Assembly (NCBI GenBank): GCA_013397935.1
Contig: VZRN01001126.1
Coordinates: 189,481 to 253,480, forward strand
Origin: Dasyornis broadbenti
Lineage: Eukaryota; Chordata; Aves; Passeriformes; Dasyornithidae
Direction of reading: 5' to 3'
Length of the DNA: 64,000 nt
Shown: positions 50,801 through 63,428 of the stretch, piece after piece
Layout: the number at the start of each line of letters is the position of its first letter
Numbering within the stretch: the first letter of the stretch is position 1
Notes under the pieces: generated by a model
Database searches by the model: none
The model's input: only the letters and a program-made list of their open reading frames with translations
Told to the model about the DNA's origin: nothing
Position numbers and translations under genes: made by a program

Positions 50801-53800
50801 GGGCAGGTGGGACTTTGCACACCAGATTTGCAGGTTTGGCAAATAGACTGTGAGGCAGATTGTTCAGGGAGCTGGGGGGAGGTGGGAGCTCCGTGGGGTT
50901 GTTTGTCGGATGGATGGGAGGTGGGATGTCAGTGCTGTGTGTCTGGGAGCTGTGCTGGAAGGTGCTCCTGAATCTCCCCCCAGCTCTGAGGGAGGGTTAG
51001 GACTTGTGAGGCCAAATGTGGGGGCTGTTGCAGGTGAGAGCTGGTGTTTGCTAATGGTATTGAGAGCAATCTTAACAAAGCCTGGTGGGGGCAAGCACTA
51101 TATCCAGGTACAACATAACAGCACAAGTCAGAAGGCACAACAGCCTTGTGGTGCACCCAATGCAGAGGAACTGGGAGTTCTTGGATCCAGTTTTGACTTT
51201 GCCACAGACTTCCTGTGTTACTTTCAGGCAGTCACTTAATCTCTGCATCCACCATCTGTGAAGCAGCCAGGCTTGGAACAGTTTGTGTCTCTGAAAGCAG
51301 GTATCTAATTCAGCTATTATTGTGAAAGTTAAATATTAATGAACTGTTATGTTATCGTAGGATAAAACCGTGCCACACCATTTTCACTGTGAACTTTGTT
51401 CTTCTGCTGTTACATTGTTTTTCAGGAAAAACAATGTTTTCTCTGCATAAAAGTAAGTTAGGCAGAAATTCACAATGTGAGCTAGGGTTGTAGATTTGAT
51501 GTGTGACAATAAAATAAGAGATGCATGTTAAACGCCGCTAGGAAGACTTCAGGGCTGATTGTCCAATAAAATGAAGCGCAGGTCTGGGCCTTGAAAGTGA
51601 ACAAACAATGTAAGGCTTTGTAGAGATCAGCCTTCCAAAGCTGTTTGGGAAGCTCCATAGCTTGTGTCTAACTGTAGGCACTCCTCATCCCCGTGGTGAC
51701 AAGCATGCTGCTCTGAGTTCAGTGTTCAACTTCCATTAATATTCTGGGTCAGAGAAGGAAATAACTTAGATAAGATCAATTTTCAAACATTTTTCTTCAG
51801 GAAGGAACTAAAGAGCAATCCTGCAAAATACCTCCTGGAATGTAAAAATTCTGATCTTTGGGAAAATGCAGGAACTGTGGTGTGAGATGAAAAATGTCAA
51901 TATGTTTGGAGGACAGGTGAGTTTGTTTGCCAAACTTGACTCCTTTGCAGCCTTCAAGTCTGTCTTTTAATGTGCATGGTCTGTTTATGAGGAGGTGCTT
52001 CCAGTTTTAGGAGGCACTGGTAAATGTCAAAAGGATTTACATTCTTCACATGAAGGAACATGGAAGCTTCCTGTGACAGCTGGCAATTTGTCCATGCGGA
52101 GGAGAGGATGAACGGAGACTTCTGAAAAGTTCAGTTCGGGCTTAATTCTATTTTCCAGTATTGATTGACGCTATGGGAGGTGGTAATTACCTCGTTGAAG
52201 TCTGGAGTATTGCACCTACCCAGGAGACCTCTACAGGGCAGTGCCATACACCCAGACTGGCAGGGATTTGTGCAGCATTGGGGCCATCCCTGTGCTGTTC
52301 AAAACACCAGGTCCCCCAGTCCCACCCTGCAGTGTCTTTGTCCTCACTGATGAGAAATTTTACAGCATAAAGGCGGCTTCTGAGGGATGGAACCCTGAGA
52401 GCCACATCTTTTCTCACCTCTCCAGCCCTAAGAAGAGTGTGACAATGACTCATAGGTTTTCACAGAATTTCAAATATTTCACCTGTGTTGTGTCTACATT
52501 GTCACATGCACTGATGTGTCATCCCTGAAACATTTCCACTGCCTGTTAAGTATTTTGTCTCAGCTATCTCAGTTTGCCCTCTAGAAATTTTTTTGGATGA
52601 AATATTCATTAGGAAAAGGAATCATTTTTTTTTTTTTTTTTTCGCACTGAGTATTTAATATGATCCACAGACTATTTCAAACTGTTTGTGAACTACTCCA
52701 GAACAACGTTTTGAGCGAATTTTGCTCCAAGATCTATAAGGTAGGCCACTTTCCAGAAGCTCCCAAAAGCATGCCTGCAGCCTCTGAACCAGGGAGGGAT
52801 TCAGTTGGAAAACCATTCACCTTTAGTGGAAAAAAAAAAAATCACCCATATTCTTTGGATGGCCTTTTGTAATGCAGCAACTGTTACAAACCTCAAAACC
52901 AGAGAGCTCCTCCAGCTTCTGGAACAGCTGCAGCTCTGCCTGGTTGTGCTCTCGGATGGTTTGGCACAGCTGTCACAAAGCAGAGCTTTGTGCCGAGGCA
53001 TCTCCATATCCTGCCCTGTCTGCTGGGACAGGTGGGGCTGGCGATGTCTTGAACCTGCCCTGAATTAGTCGTGTTCCTTACTGCAGTAGCATCTTCCACA
53101 GCATCTGCTGTGTTCCTGCTGCTGGCAGAGGTTGTGTTTTGTGTTCCTGGGGTTAAATCAGCAGATCTGGCTATGGTTTGTGTCATTCTGTGTAGACTTG
53201 AGTCTCTGGAGTCTAAAATGCTTGGCATGTCTTTCAGTGAAATTGTCATGAAAACACTGTTTAAAAAGAGGCATAATTTAAATTTAAGGCTTCAGCTGAG
53301 CTCTGCTGCACTGCTGTTTTTCAGGTGGAGTTGCACAGCCATAGACTTTCAGCCATGCAGAGCCCTGCAACAAGTTAGACAAGGGGCACTGAGGCCTCTC
53401 CTGCAGGAATCCCATTATCAGGAGAAGCCTGATTTGTGCAGGAATCTCCCAAAGAAGTAGCAAAGTCACTGCTTGTAAGGGCCAGCTAGACTTTATATGG
53501 TAGTAGTGGAATAGGTTTTGGAAATAGGTATTATGGTGGACCATGTGTTATCCAATAAGTCCTTTTTACCTGTTTGCCCTTCTACGTGTGCTGAACCTTA
53601 AATACCACATGACATTTAATCCACACTGTCAGGCCAGAAGGCTTCATTTTCAATTACTCATTTGAAGAGCAAACAAGTTTTGTGCCTGTTAGTGTCTCTG
53701 TCAGTGAAAGGCAAAAGAATAATTTAATTAAAAAGCTAAAGCAAAACACTAATAATACATGGTATCTCACCAAACCCACAGTTGTCTCCCCTGCAGCTGT

Positions 53801-55454
53801 CGGATTGGCCAAAAAAATAAAAAGCCATAGGATAATGCATTAAAGATGCTTTCCAGCCTGAAAGCTTTAGGCAGTACATTACCAAAATACGATTCTTAAT
53901 AGGAATATTGTGACGAGCATCATCGTTTAGAAACCTAGCCAGCAAGCATTGGATTCATCTATTTTTGTTGTTATCGTTGCAGGCTGGCAGTACTTCTCTC
54001 CAGATGTACCATTTGGCACATTAAGCAATTCTTTTCTTAGAAGGGGAACCTATGGTTTTGCCATGTAATGCAAAACACCAATGGAATCACTACATAAGCA
54101 AAATGCCAGTAATGGTACAGTGGTCCAGCCACAAACATTGGTATGTTAATTTTGTTTTATTTTTCCTAGTGTGTCATCTGTAGTGCTGGATTTTGTATCA
54201 GGACTATGGCTGGACAGTTTAGTATCAGATTGTAAAGTGTGTTTTCAGCAGGAGATTTTAGCTAGGAAACTAGTGGTTGAGGGTTTTTTCCTACTTAATA
54301 TGGATGTAAGTATAATTTTAGCTTGATTTTTGAGACCAGGCCAAATTTCCCCCTCAATTATGGCTGTTCTACCTTTCAGCTGTCTGCATCCACTTTTGAT
54401 AATGGTACCCAAACGCATTGGAAAGCAAGTAGTTTACACTAAGGCTGTGGCTTATACATGCCATTGCTTCCTAAGACTAACTAGGCCTTCAAATTATTTT
54501 CAATTTATTTGTAAGAAGATTAGTTTAATTACAGCATATGCAGTTTCTTTGTGGCAAGCAGTGCCTGGCCTTTCCATCTTCTGTGTTATCTTAGTTCTCT
54601 CCTGCACTCATCCCCAGTCCTTGCAAAGGCAGCAGCAGTAGCTCTTATGTGACATCTGCTGTATTCCTGCTCACTTTCTTAATTTGTTCCATGCTATTGA
54701 TGTTGAATGGGAAGGAACAGAGTCACAAAAAGAATTTATTTTCAGTTCCTCTGTTTTTCTGGCAGCAGAAAAAGTGAGGAGGGACCGCATATTGAGGGCT
54801 TTTATGTATCATCCCTCTGGTTTTGCATGCAGAAACAGAACATGAGGATGGGGGTTTTCCTACAATTTCTTCTGCAAACCTTATTGAGATGGCCCTGAGT
54901 GTCGCTCACATGCACTGCAAGGCAGCCTTCGCTCAGGTTGGCTCCAGTGGAAAGAGCAGGACTAAGGTGGGGGAGAGGATAAGGCAGGGGAGGCACACAG
55001 GGATGGTGATTTGCACAGGTCCATGGACACGTCAGCAGGAATATGATCTTTATCTTCCCATAATACTTAGGATTGCTGGAAACTGAGAAGGAGCATCTCA
55101 AGGAAGATTGTTTTATTCTTGCTGTGTTTCTCATACACCCAGGCATCTGCTACTGGATACCATCAGAGGCAGGACATTGGCTTAGCTGTAGTTTGGTCTG
55201 ACCCAAAGGTGCTTAGAAAGTGCTTTCCTAACCTGGGATCTTATGCTAAGGAATCACCAAGCGTGTTCCCTTTTCCCACCACTGTTGCCCTGCTGTAACA
55301 CCCCTGATGCTGTGAGCTTTGTTTCTGGTTTATAAGGGAATTGTGGCCATACTGTCATGTAGCCATGAAATGTGAGAGGTGAGAGGCTGGATTCCAAGGA
55401 GTGGAAGGGTTAGTGCATGCCCTGCACTCCTTGGAGCAATCCTGATTCTTGCCA
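47866..55454. other. Intergenic, no gene seen
   Basis: Unique-looking sequence with a few GC-richer stretches (50.6-51.2 and 52.9-53.45 kb) that contain overlapping open frames of 100-140 codons on both strands. Frames occur on both strands at once and have no conserved motif, so I treat them as chance. No repeat other than the T run at 52625 stood out. Confidence 0.5.
52625..52642. repeat. Poly-T tract (18 T)
   Basis: Uninterrupted run of 18 T. A similar run of 16 T is at 4425-4440. No retrocopy was recognised next to either, so they are treated as simple repeats. Confidence 0.9.
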
Positions 55455-55975
55455 TGTTAGACCTGTCACAAAGTCACAGACTGAGTAAGGCTGAAAGGCA
55501 CCACAGGGGCTCATCTGGTGCCATCTCCCTGCTCCAGCGGGGCCATCCCAGAGCACACGGCACAGGATTGTGTCCAGATGGGTCTGGAATATCCCCAGTG
55601 AGGAGACTCCACACCCTCCCTGGACAATCTGTTCAGGGCTGGGCACTGTCCAGGACAGAAGTTCTGCCTCATGTCCAGGTGGAACTCCCTGGGCTCAGCT
55701 CCTGCCCGTTCCTCTGGTGCCATGGCTGGGCCCCTGGAGCAGAGCCCGGGCCCTGCTCAGAGCCCTCCCTGCAGCCAGGGACACCCAGGGCTGAGGGCCC
55801 CTCTCAGCTGGGGCTCCTCTGGAGGCTGAGCAGCCCCAGCTCCCTCAGCCTTTCCTGGGCAGGGAGATCCTTTAGTCCCCTCATCACCTCTGTCACCCTC
55901 TGCTGGCCCTGCTCCAGGAGCTCCAGGTCTCTCCTGTCCTGAGGAGCCCAGAGCTGTCCATGAGGTGTATGAGGT
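55455..55975 (-). mobile_element. CR1 LINE 3' portion, about 520 bp, best preserved copy
   Basis: Reversed CR1 from the 3' tail ('tcacaaagtcacagactgag', 'aaggcaccacaggggctcat') through 'acaggattgtgtccagatgg', 'gtccaggtggaactccctgg', 'cagccccagctccctcagcc' to 'ctgaggagcccagagctgtc'. It is the longest CR1 piece here. It explains the 187-codon + strand open frame at 55379-55942 and overlapping minus-strand frames; none looks like a host protein. Confidence 0.92.
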
Positions 55976-58900
55976 CCTAAGTTCCCCAGGTGCTTCTTGT
56001 AAGGACCTGAGGTCTGGTCATTGGGAAGCTTTCTCCAGATGGTCATTTAGAGACTCAGAATCATAAGAAAGGCTTTTTCACCTTGCACAAATGGTAACAA
56101 CCTCGTGTCATTTCCTTGTCTCTCAGGTGAAGGACAGCAGAGGAGCAAGGACATTCCGCACTCTGCCTCTATCCACTGACTCTTTCCGGGTATTACAGAG
56201 TTTCTTCCCATCAACAGGCCCACCCTTTCCCCTGTCTGAAGCCTCCTATGGGATGAGCAGCAGGACAGCTGCCTTCCTCCTAGCTCTGCGGCCAAGGGAG
56301 AAGAAGGAGGCTGTCTGGGCAAAGAACATGTGTTTCCTTGGCAGGGCTGGTCTTCGCACCAGGGAAAGGTTGTCAGCTTGGGAAGAGAGCTGTGACACAC
56401 TGCCCTGCCTGACTGCCCAGCCTGACCCCTGCCATGGGTTCCCTGGGATTTTTCTGTTTGTTATAACAAATATCCTGTGATTCAAGCTTTGTGTAAGTGG
56501 GGTCATACTCTGCTCATAGAGTTTCAGTAGATAGCCGGTTTCTTTCTAGTTAATATGACAGGTGTTTAGTTCTTTGCTGCCATTCACCAGAAATCTCACC
56601 TTTCTTCCTCTCACGTTAAATAAGTCAGTTCTGGCTTTTGCCTGTCCACGCAGTCAGAAAATGGCAATTTCTGATTAGTGTTCCCCCACCTGAAAGGCAG
56701 TGGAAGAACAACAGTAAAAAAAAAAAAGAAAGAGTGAGAGTGATTTCTCTCCATGTTTTTGCTTAAATTGCCTTGTGCAGCCTTTCCAATTTGATTAACT
56801 CTGTAATTAATAATGACCAGGTGAGGCAGGGTAGTTATTTTGGTTTGGGTTCTTTTCTGTCCCATGCATGCTGGGAAAGACTACAAGGAAGGCACTTAGT
56901 TGTGAGAACACTCTCTTTCTCCTGTTGGTACAACTCTTAAAATCTGGCCGTGTTTTAAACCCCTGTGAAGAGCAAAATTTCATTACTTCTCCTCTAGAAG
57001 ACTTCTGCAAGGAAGAAATCCTTGTGTAATCCTTGGTCCTGCTCAGCCACAGGGGGGAAAAGGAGAATGTTGATGCTGTGCCGTTTTGCTTTTTCTATTT
57101 TTGTCTTTTTAAAATTTCTCCTTGAAGCAAACAACCCAGGGCAAAACATGGCTGTGAAAGTTTGCAATTTGGAGCTGAAGTGGAGAGAGGCACTGCAGTT
57201 GTTCTGTGAGCTGGGCCGTGCTGGTCCAGCATTGAGGGGGAAAGGGGTGCACATTCAGGGTAAACTACTTTTTCAAAAGTTACTGGCTAAATGTTCCAAA
57301 GTTAGTCTTTTCCCACTTCTCTTTGTGTTGCAGAAAGTGATCCCCTGCCAGCTACGGGGTGCCTGGGGAGGGGGGATTGAGGTAGACCATGAGATTACCA
57401 TGGGAATGTTTCTTCTTTAAGGCAAATATGTTAAATAGAGTTGAAATTTGAATTGGTGTGTGAATGTAACTCACAGCACTGGCACTGCTTTGCGCACAAG
57501 TATGTTATGATTAGCAGCCCACGAAAGAAAGGTGGATGAGGCAATCAACCTGTGTAAGACTTTTCCCCGTGGCACACCATCTACTCTTCGTGTTTGCCGT
57601 ATTTTCATAATAACTGAACTTAACATATTCTCCATTCCAAAGTTCATTCCATTTCTTAGTGCTTTTCAGTTAGAGGTGGCTTTTCACACCTGGCTGTTAT
57701 CCAAATTGCATGTTGAAGGCATCCTTGGGGAAACTTGAAGTTTTCGAGTGTTAATAAAGTGTTGCCTGCTAAAATAAAGTCAGATTGGTTCAACATTAAT
57801 GTAAAAGATTAGGTAAATAGTAAATTCTGAAATATCAAAACGAATACAGATAATTTAAAAATATCACCCTGTGCTCAATGTATGTTGGTAACATTTCATG
57901 AGCTATTTTATTATTTTTCACTTTAAAATGATGTGCTGCTGTATGCTGAGTATGTCAAGCTTCCCTTCTACTGCTGCTGTTCATATGTTGGAGGATTATT
58001 CTATAGTCATACAAATTCACTTTATGTTCTTTTCCTTCAAAATCTTCCTTGAACCTCGCCTCAAGAATGCCTACAAATACGGTTTTGTCTGCAGCTTGTT
58101 GCAGGTACTTCTACAAGGCTGTTCTTTGTCCCTGTGTCCCTTTTGTCTTTTGACTGTCTGCCTGAATCTGTGTCTTCTCTCGTGACCTCTTTATCTGGGA
58201 GTTCTCTGAGGCAAGAACCAAATTTACTCTCTAGGTGCACACAGCACCCAGATCCTTGCCCATAATAATGCTCACTCTCTGTACTTCCAGCAGCACATAG
58301 CTTTTCCCAAGAAGAGTGAGTGCTTTCCTTAAGAGAGTAGTTAGGTTGGTCTTTTATGAGATTAGTCTGTTAGCTTGGTTATTGCCTGGGTGTGCTACTG
58401 GAGCTTTGGCATCAAACCAGCGCTGCCCTTGCATGAGGTTTCACCCGGGAGGGGAGCTGAGCTCCCTGGCAGGACACTCCCTGTGCCTCACACCCGTCCA
58501 CACGCCTTTGTCCAAAAACCTCGAGGCTGTTGCACCATGTGCAAGGTGGGGCTGTTGGGGGCTTGTCCTCCCGAGCTCTGTGGCATTGTGATGGGCAGTG
58601 CTGGGGAGAGGGAGGGCAGAATGGTTCTGGTGCTGATTCCTGAACCACTGAAATCCAGTGGGTGAGTTTTCATTTCATTTACAGCATCCACAGACAAGTA
58701 TTGTGCTGGTACGTTGTTGCTTTCTGGGAAACAGGAGGAAGGAGGAGAGACAGAAATTATTGGACTCAAGGGTCCTAAGGGTTTTTTCAAACCTAAATAG
58801 CTCTCTTTAGTGAAACCTTGAAAGGCTTTTTATGTATTAGCAAAGAAACTGTGTTCCAAGTGCACCAAGACAACCTTTACCACTATTTCAAGGTGTCTTG

Positions 58901-61900
58901 GAGCACATATTCAACTTCACATCAGTTTTAATATGCTTTCATACTATTAGGCTCCACTTTAAGTCAAAAGCAACTCCTGGGTGAAGTTGGATTTGATGTA
59001 AAGAATAGCATTATGTCATCATCTAGGAAAGTGCTGCTAAACCACCCAAATACATTTTAAATATTTTTCTGAGTAGATTTGTTGCTAATGATACTATATA
59101 AATTTATGAGTAGAAACTTGGTTTCTCCGTCATCGTGGCTTGCGTGTCTGATATTTTGCACTGATCCTTGGAGTGCAGCTGAAGTGCAGCTCTCCCTGGA
59201 AATTTGTTTTTAATCTAATCCCCTTTTCTAGTTAAACATTTCAAATGAAATATACCGAGAAAGAAAAAGAGGACTACTTTGTTTCGGGTACTCCATAGGC
59301 AGAAGATTGCCTGAGGACTTCCTTGTTGACTGTACCTTATCTTGCTGAGTATCCAGTAACAGATCGGGTTGGAGTGTAGGTACCTCAAGCTCTGTTTAAT
59401 TTTCTTTTTTTCTGTTTTTTTTCATCTCCAACTACATGGATTAGAGCTATAAAGATGTTAGTCAAAGTCACAAGTGTTTTGGAGACCGGAAATACTTGAT
59501 TTCGGTAGTTGAATTTAAAGTTATCTGAAGGTAAATATCTCTTATCTAGACAGTGTGTAAATTGTGTGTTCATCTGATTTCCTTTCCTTACTGGATATCA
59601 TTTTCCTTTGGTGAGGGGTTCGTTTGGCTTCCTAAGCAGAACTAGACAAACTCCTAAATCACTTCATGCTTTCAGTGAGCTGTGTCGCCTTTCTTTTTTA
59701 TTTTCTTTCATCATTCTTTTCATGCTTCCGGAACAATTGAGCTGAAGTATTGTGAAAGTTTTCCTATCGTCTTCTGTGTGCCTGTCTCAAACCTCATACT
59801 TTAAAACTCGGCGTGTTTGATATTGAGCTCCCATCTCCCTAATACTGCGTGCGTGGGAGGCTGAGATTTCTAGCGAGACTGCCAACGTTACCTTTGCAGT
59901 GATACGTTGCGTTGGATGAAAAGGTGCAAACACAGGTATGGTGAATACTGGAATTATGTGCCCTTATAACAGTCTGGGGACCTGTAACCTACTGCTGGAA
60001 ATTCCTGTTCAGGTGTCCCAAAGATAATACCTTGCTGGAATTCTCTGCTAAATGGCTACTGTATGTTGCTAAATAGTTTGTGCAGAGCCCAAAGCTGACT
60101 AAATTCCAATGGTAGTCCCAGTTTTCCAAAAGGATGTGTGTGATGGATACTGTACTTGCATGGGCATTTTGCAAGTACCATGTGTGGAGACTTGTTCTAA
60201 CTCCAAGTAAATATAGCAATAAATATCAGTAATATATTAGTTAATTCAATACTTTGTAGAGGACATTCCTACTCTGAGAAGTCATTCTGAAAAAATGTCA
60301 CCTTTCCTCCATACCATTATCGCTTCACAACATATCATTATCGCTCCATAACACACCATTATCAGCAAATACCTGATAACATATCCCTATATGCTTGCTG
60401 TTGTGAAAGAAATTAATATTTATGCTTTTATTGCTGCAAGCGTTGCCAGAGTGTGTGGCTGTCTCAGTTTTTTAATATGTCTTGGTGTTTTTAACTATTT
60501 TGCTACTCTGGATGCATATCCTGCCTTTAACTAAAATTATTCTGCCTTATTGGAAACAGGGAGCTGTCCCCCTTCAGCTGAAGGTGGGGTTTGGCTCCCA
60601 GAGTTTCTGCTCCCAGTGGTGCCATGTGGGCAGAATGAGAAGCAGCTTGACTCCAGTCTGTGCCCCGGTGAACTTCTCTCAGCGTGGCAAGACATAAATA
60701 CCGTGTTGCTCAGCAAATTGGTATGAGGAAGGATTGATGGACTAATGTCGCTAGGTTGACTTTATACTTTATGGTCATACAATTAAAAATGTTTTTTTTA
60801 AAAAAAATAATATTCTCCTGGAAGCACTAACTGGGTCTTCTTACAGTCTGTACCTGATCTCTGCATGTGCAAACCTGGTGGTTCCGCGTTTATCTCAGCA
60901 AGTCCTGTGTGGAGACAGTTGTTTTCACCACGATTCTTGATGTCCTTCCAGAGGTATTAAATGAAGAGGCTGGTGTGGCCTCCTCAGAATACCCAAGTGA
61001 GAGATGGAAGAGGGAGGTGGCAGTTTGGGACCATCCACATACATCTCAAATCATTTAAAAGCAAATTTGGAGGGATTATAGCAGCAAAGAATGTAGGTGC
61101 AGTCTTGAAGTCACAGGAAATTACCACTGCTTTAAAGATCTCTCTTAAGACTCTAACCACGCCGATGAAAGCTGAGAAGCTTTGAAAAGCCTCACTTTCC
61201 ATGTCAGCCAAATGAAAAAATGGGGTCCATCCTCTGGTTCTGTGGCCATTTGTACTATTTTTTTTTTCTACGTGATGTAAGGGATGTCTCCACTGCCGCA
61301 TGACCTTCCTGAGCAGGAGTATTGATACACTTCCAGTTAGGCTGAAGCAGTGATTCACTTTTTGGTGGCATTTGTGCAGTCTCCCCTGCCAAAGTTGTGC
61401 AGCTGCTTTGTATTTCATCTTGGGAGTAGTGTTTCCTTGAAACCAGCCTTCAGGAATCCAGTGTGTAACTTGGAGAGGGGGAGGGCGTCCTCAATTTCAT
61501 TAAAATTATATCCAGGACTTTTGTGGAGGAAACGGCTTGGAGAAAGGGAAGAAGCCAGCACACTATTAATGCAAACATTAGATTCCTTGCAGAACACCAC
61601 TTTCCCTGCAAGGAAAACCCCAAAAAGAGGAAGAAGCGATTCTTAGGTTTCTGATTTCTGTGGCACTTTGAGCTGATTTGCAGCCGTGAGAAAGGTGCCA
61701 ATATCTTTGTATTGTCTGGCAGAGAAAAGATTACCTTGTAACTCATCTTGTCTGGCTATGGCCTGGCACTGGATCATGACCAGGTTGATGGCAGCCTCAC
61801 GGTTTTAAAAGAATATGTTGGCATTTTATGAAAAGGGAAGTTATTACACTTGAAAGGAAGTAAAAACAAAACCAGAAAACCTACACTTGTCAGTTTTATG

Positions 61901-62221
61901 GCAGAGAGGCTGTAAAAATTCTGGCATGTTACTTCAGCCAATCCCTGCAACAAATTAGTGAACTAAATTGATTACAAAATCAAAGATGGATTTACATACG
62001 CATTTGTGTTTTAGTTACCCAGCTCTTACAGTGTGTCAGGCACTCAAAAGAGTCAACCCCATGCCCCTTACAGTTAAAATTAGTTTATAGCCTAAATTTA
62101 GATGTGTAGCAGCAAGAAGGGAGCATGGAAAGAAAAGAAGAGCATGGGAAGGGATGGGACCTCCTGGGTCACTGGCTCCAGTCCCTCCCAGTCTCAGGAA
62201 ACCACATTGTCTTACCCTCTT
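55976..62221. other. Intergenic, no gene seen
   Basis: AT-rich with local CpG-retaining sequence near 59.77-59.92 kb. The longest open frames (144, 132 and 129 codons) have no recognisable domain. No CR1 recognised. Confidence 0.5.
60308..60364. repeat. Short degenerate tandem repeat (cattatc units)
   Basis: Three spaced copies of the core 'cattatc' (two as cattatcgct) with 'cacaacatat' or 'ataacacac' spacers. Degenerate, about 20-26 base spacing. Confidence 0.6.
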
Positions 62222-62824
62222 TCAGACTGTGTTATGGTCTTCTGACATGCTGTTAGATGATACAAAAGATGGGCAGGTAAATTTACAGATTTGTCCCAGT
62301 TCAGTGTAGTTTTTGTCTGTCTCCGTTAACTGCGGGATTGACCCACGCTGAGGCTTATCACGAGTTTCTGCTGGTGGCTGTGTTTTGCAGCAGGAGATGT
62401 GCCAGGGAGCTGGGGGCTCTGGAGGCAAAGGCAGCAGCGTTAGTGAGCAGGGTATGAAGAACAAGGATTCAGGGTAGCTCTTCCAGCAACCAGGAGGAGC
62501 ATGAACTTGGAAAATAAGGTTTCCAAACGTTATTTCTCTTTCTGTTCCCAGGCTGCTGTCAGAGGAGTGAAGCAGATCCCTTCCCCCTTGAAAGCCTAAT
62601 CTGTATTGCAGCCTAGGGTGAGCCAAAGAGGTTTGGGTGCTGGGCACAGGGTGAACTGATGCCTGAGGAGCCCCATGCTGTGCCAGCTGGGTGCCATTCC
62701 ATTCCCGTGCTAGCTCAAGTATTCCCATGTTGTGCACCACAGGTCCCTGCAAACCCTTTCTCATGCCATCCTTCAAAACCCTTCGGTGAGTGTTTTCACC
62801 TTCGTGCTCATGGGGGAGTTCCAT
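62222..62824 (-). other. Longest open frame in the window, unrecognised (200 codons)
   Basis: A minus-strand frame from an ATG at 62822-62824 to a stop at 62222-62224. The predicted protein is rich in Pro, His, Gln and Ser, with a short hydrophobic leucine/proline stretch near the middle. I recognise no family or catalytic motif and no signal peptide. It overlaps a shorter + strand frame (62659-62967). It could be a chance frame in moderately GC-rich DNA, an exon of an unannotated RNA, or a lineage-specific ORF. I favour chance. Confidence 0.15.
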
Positions 62825-63191
62825 GCATAAGTGACGGATACAAAGAGGAGTTGCTTGCCGAGTGCCATGGCCTCAAAAGCAGTTTTGAATTATTTTGCTT
62901 TGTCAGTCTGAACTGTAAATTGCAACTCTATGACTTAAGCTCCAGAGAGGCTGCGTGGAGTTCCTAGTGTTGGAGCGTGTTTTCACTCAGGCGACGGTAG
63001 CCAAAGCAAACGATGAAACCAGACTTCTTCTTGCGGTCAGAAAGAAACAAACAATTTGTTTTGATTGAAGGCTCGGTGCTGTGGAGAGGCCTAGAGTTAT
63101 GAGCAGCTGCACAAGAATTACAACGATACGGGCTGGTGGTTGCCAACACAACTTACCTCAGTCTCATCTGAACCTACGGCACGGCGAGGTG

Positions 63192-63428
63192 GGGAGAGCT
63201 GAGAGCAGGGCTTGGGGCTCAGGAACACGGGGAGAGTTGTGAGAACTGAGAGCGGGGCTTGGGGCTCAGGGACACGGGGAGAGTTGTGAGAGCTGAGAGC
63301 GGGGCTTGGGGCTCAGGGACAGGGGAGAGTTGTGAGAGCTGAGAGCGGGGCTTGGGGCTCAGGGACACGGGGAGAGTTGTGAGAGCTGAGAGCGGGGCTT
63401 GGGGCTCAGGGACACGGGGAGAGTTGTC
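63192..63428. repeat. 47-bp GC-rich minisatellite, about 5 copies
   Basis: Anchor 'cttggggctcag' recurs at 63211, 63258, 63305, 63351 and 63398, so spacings are 47, 47, 46 and 47. The third unit has lost one base in 'acacgggg'. The first copy differs at several positions (gagcaggg, aggaac), while later copies are almost identical. Each unit has the run GGGG-GGGG-GGG-GGGG with loops of 3-4 bases. A minus-strand open frame of 87 codons is produced by the repeat. Confidence 0.95.

Noticed and set aside
50398..50820. 140-codon minus-strand open frame, considered as part of a Wnt gene
   Set aside because: Cys residues are present but not in the Wnt C-terminal spacing, and overlapping frames are open on the other strand as well.
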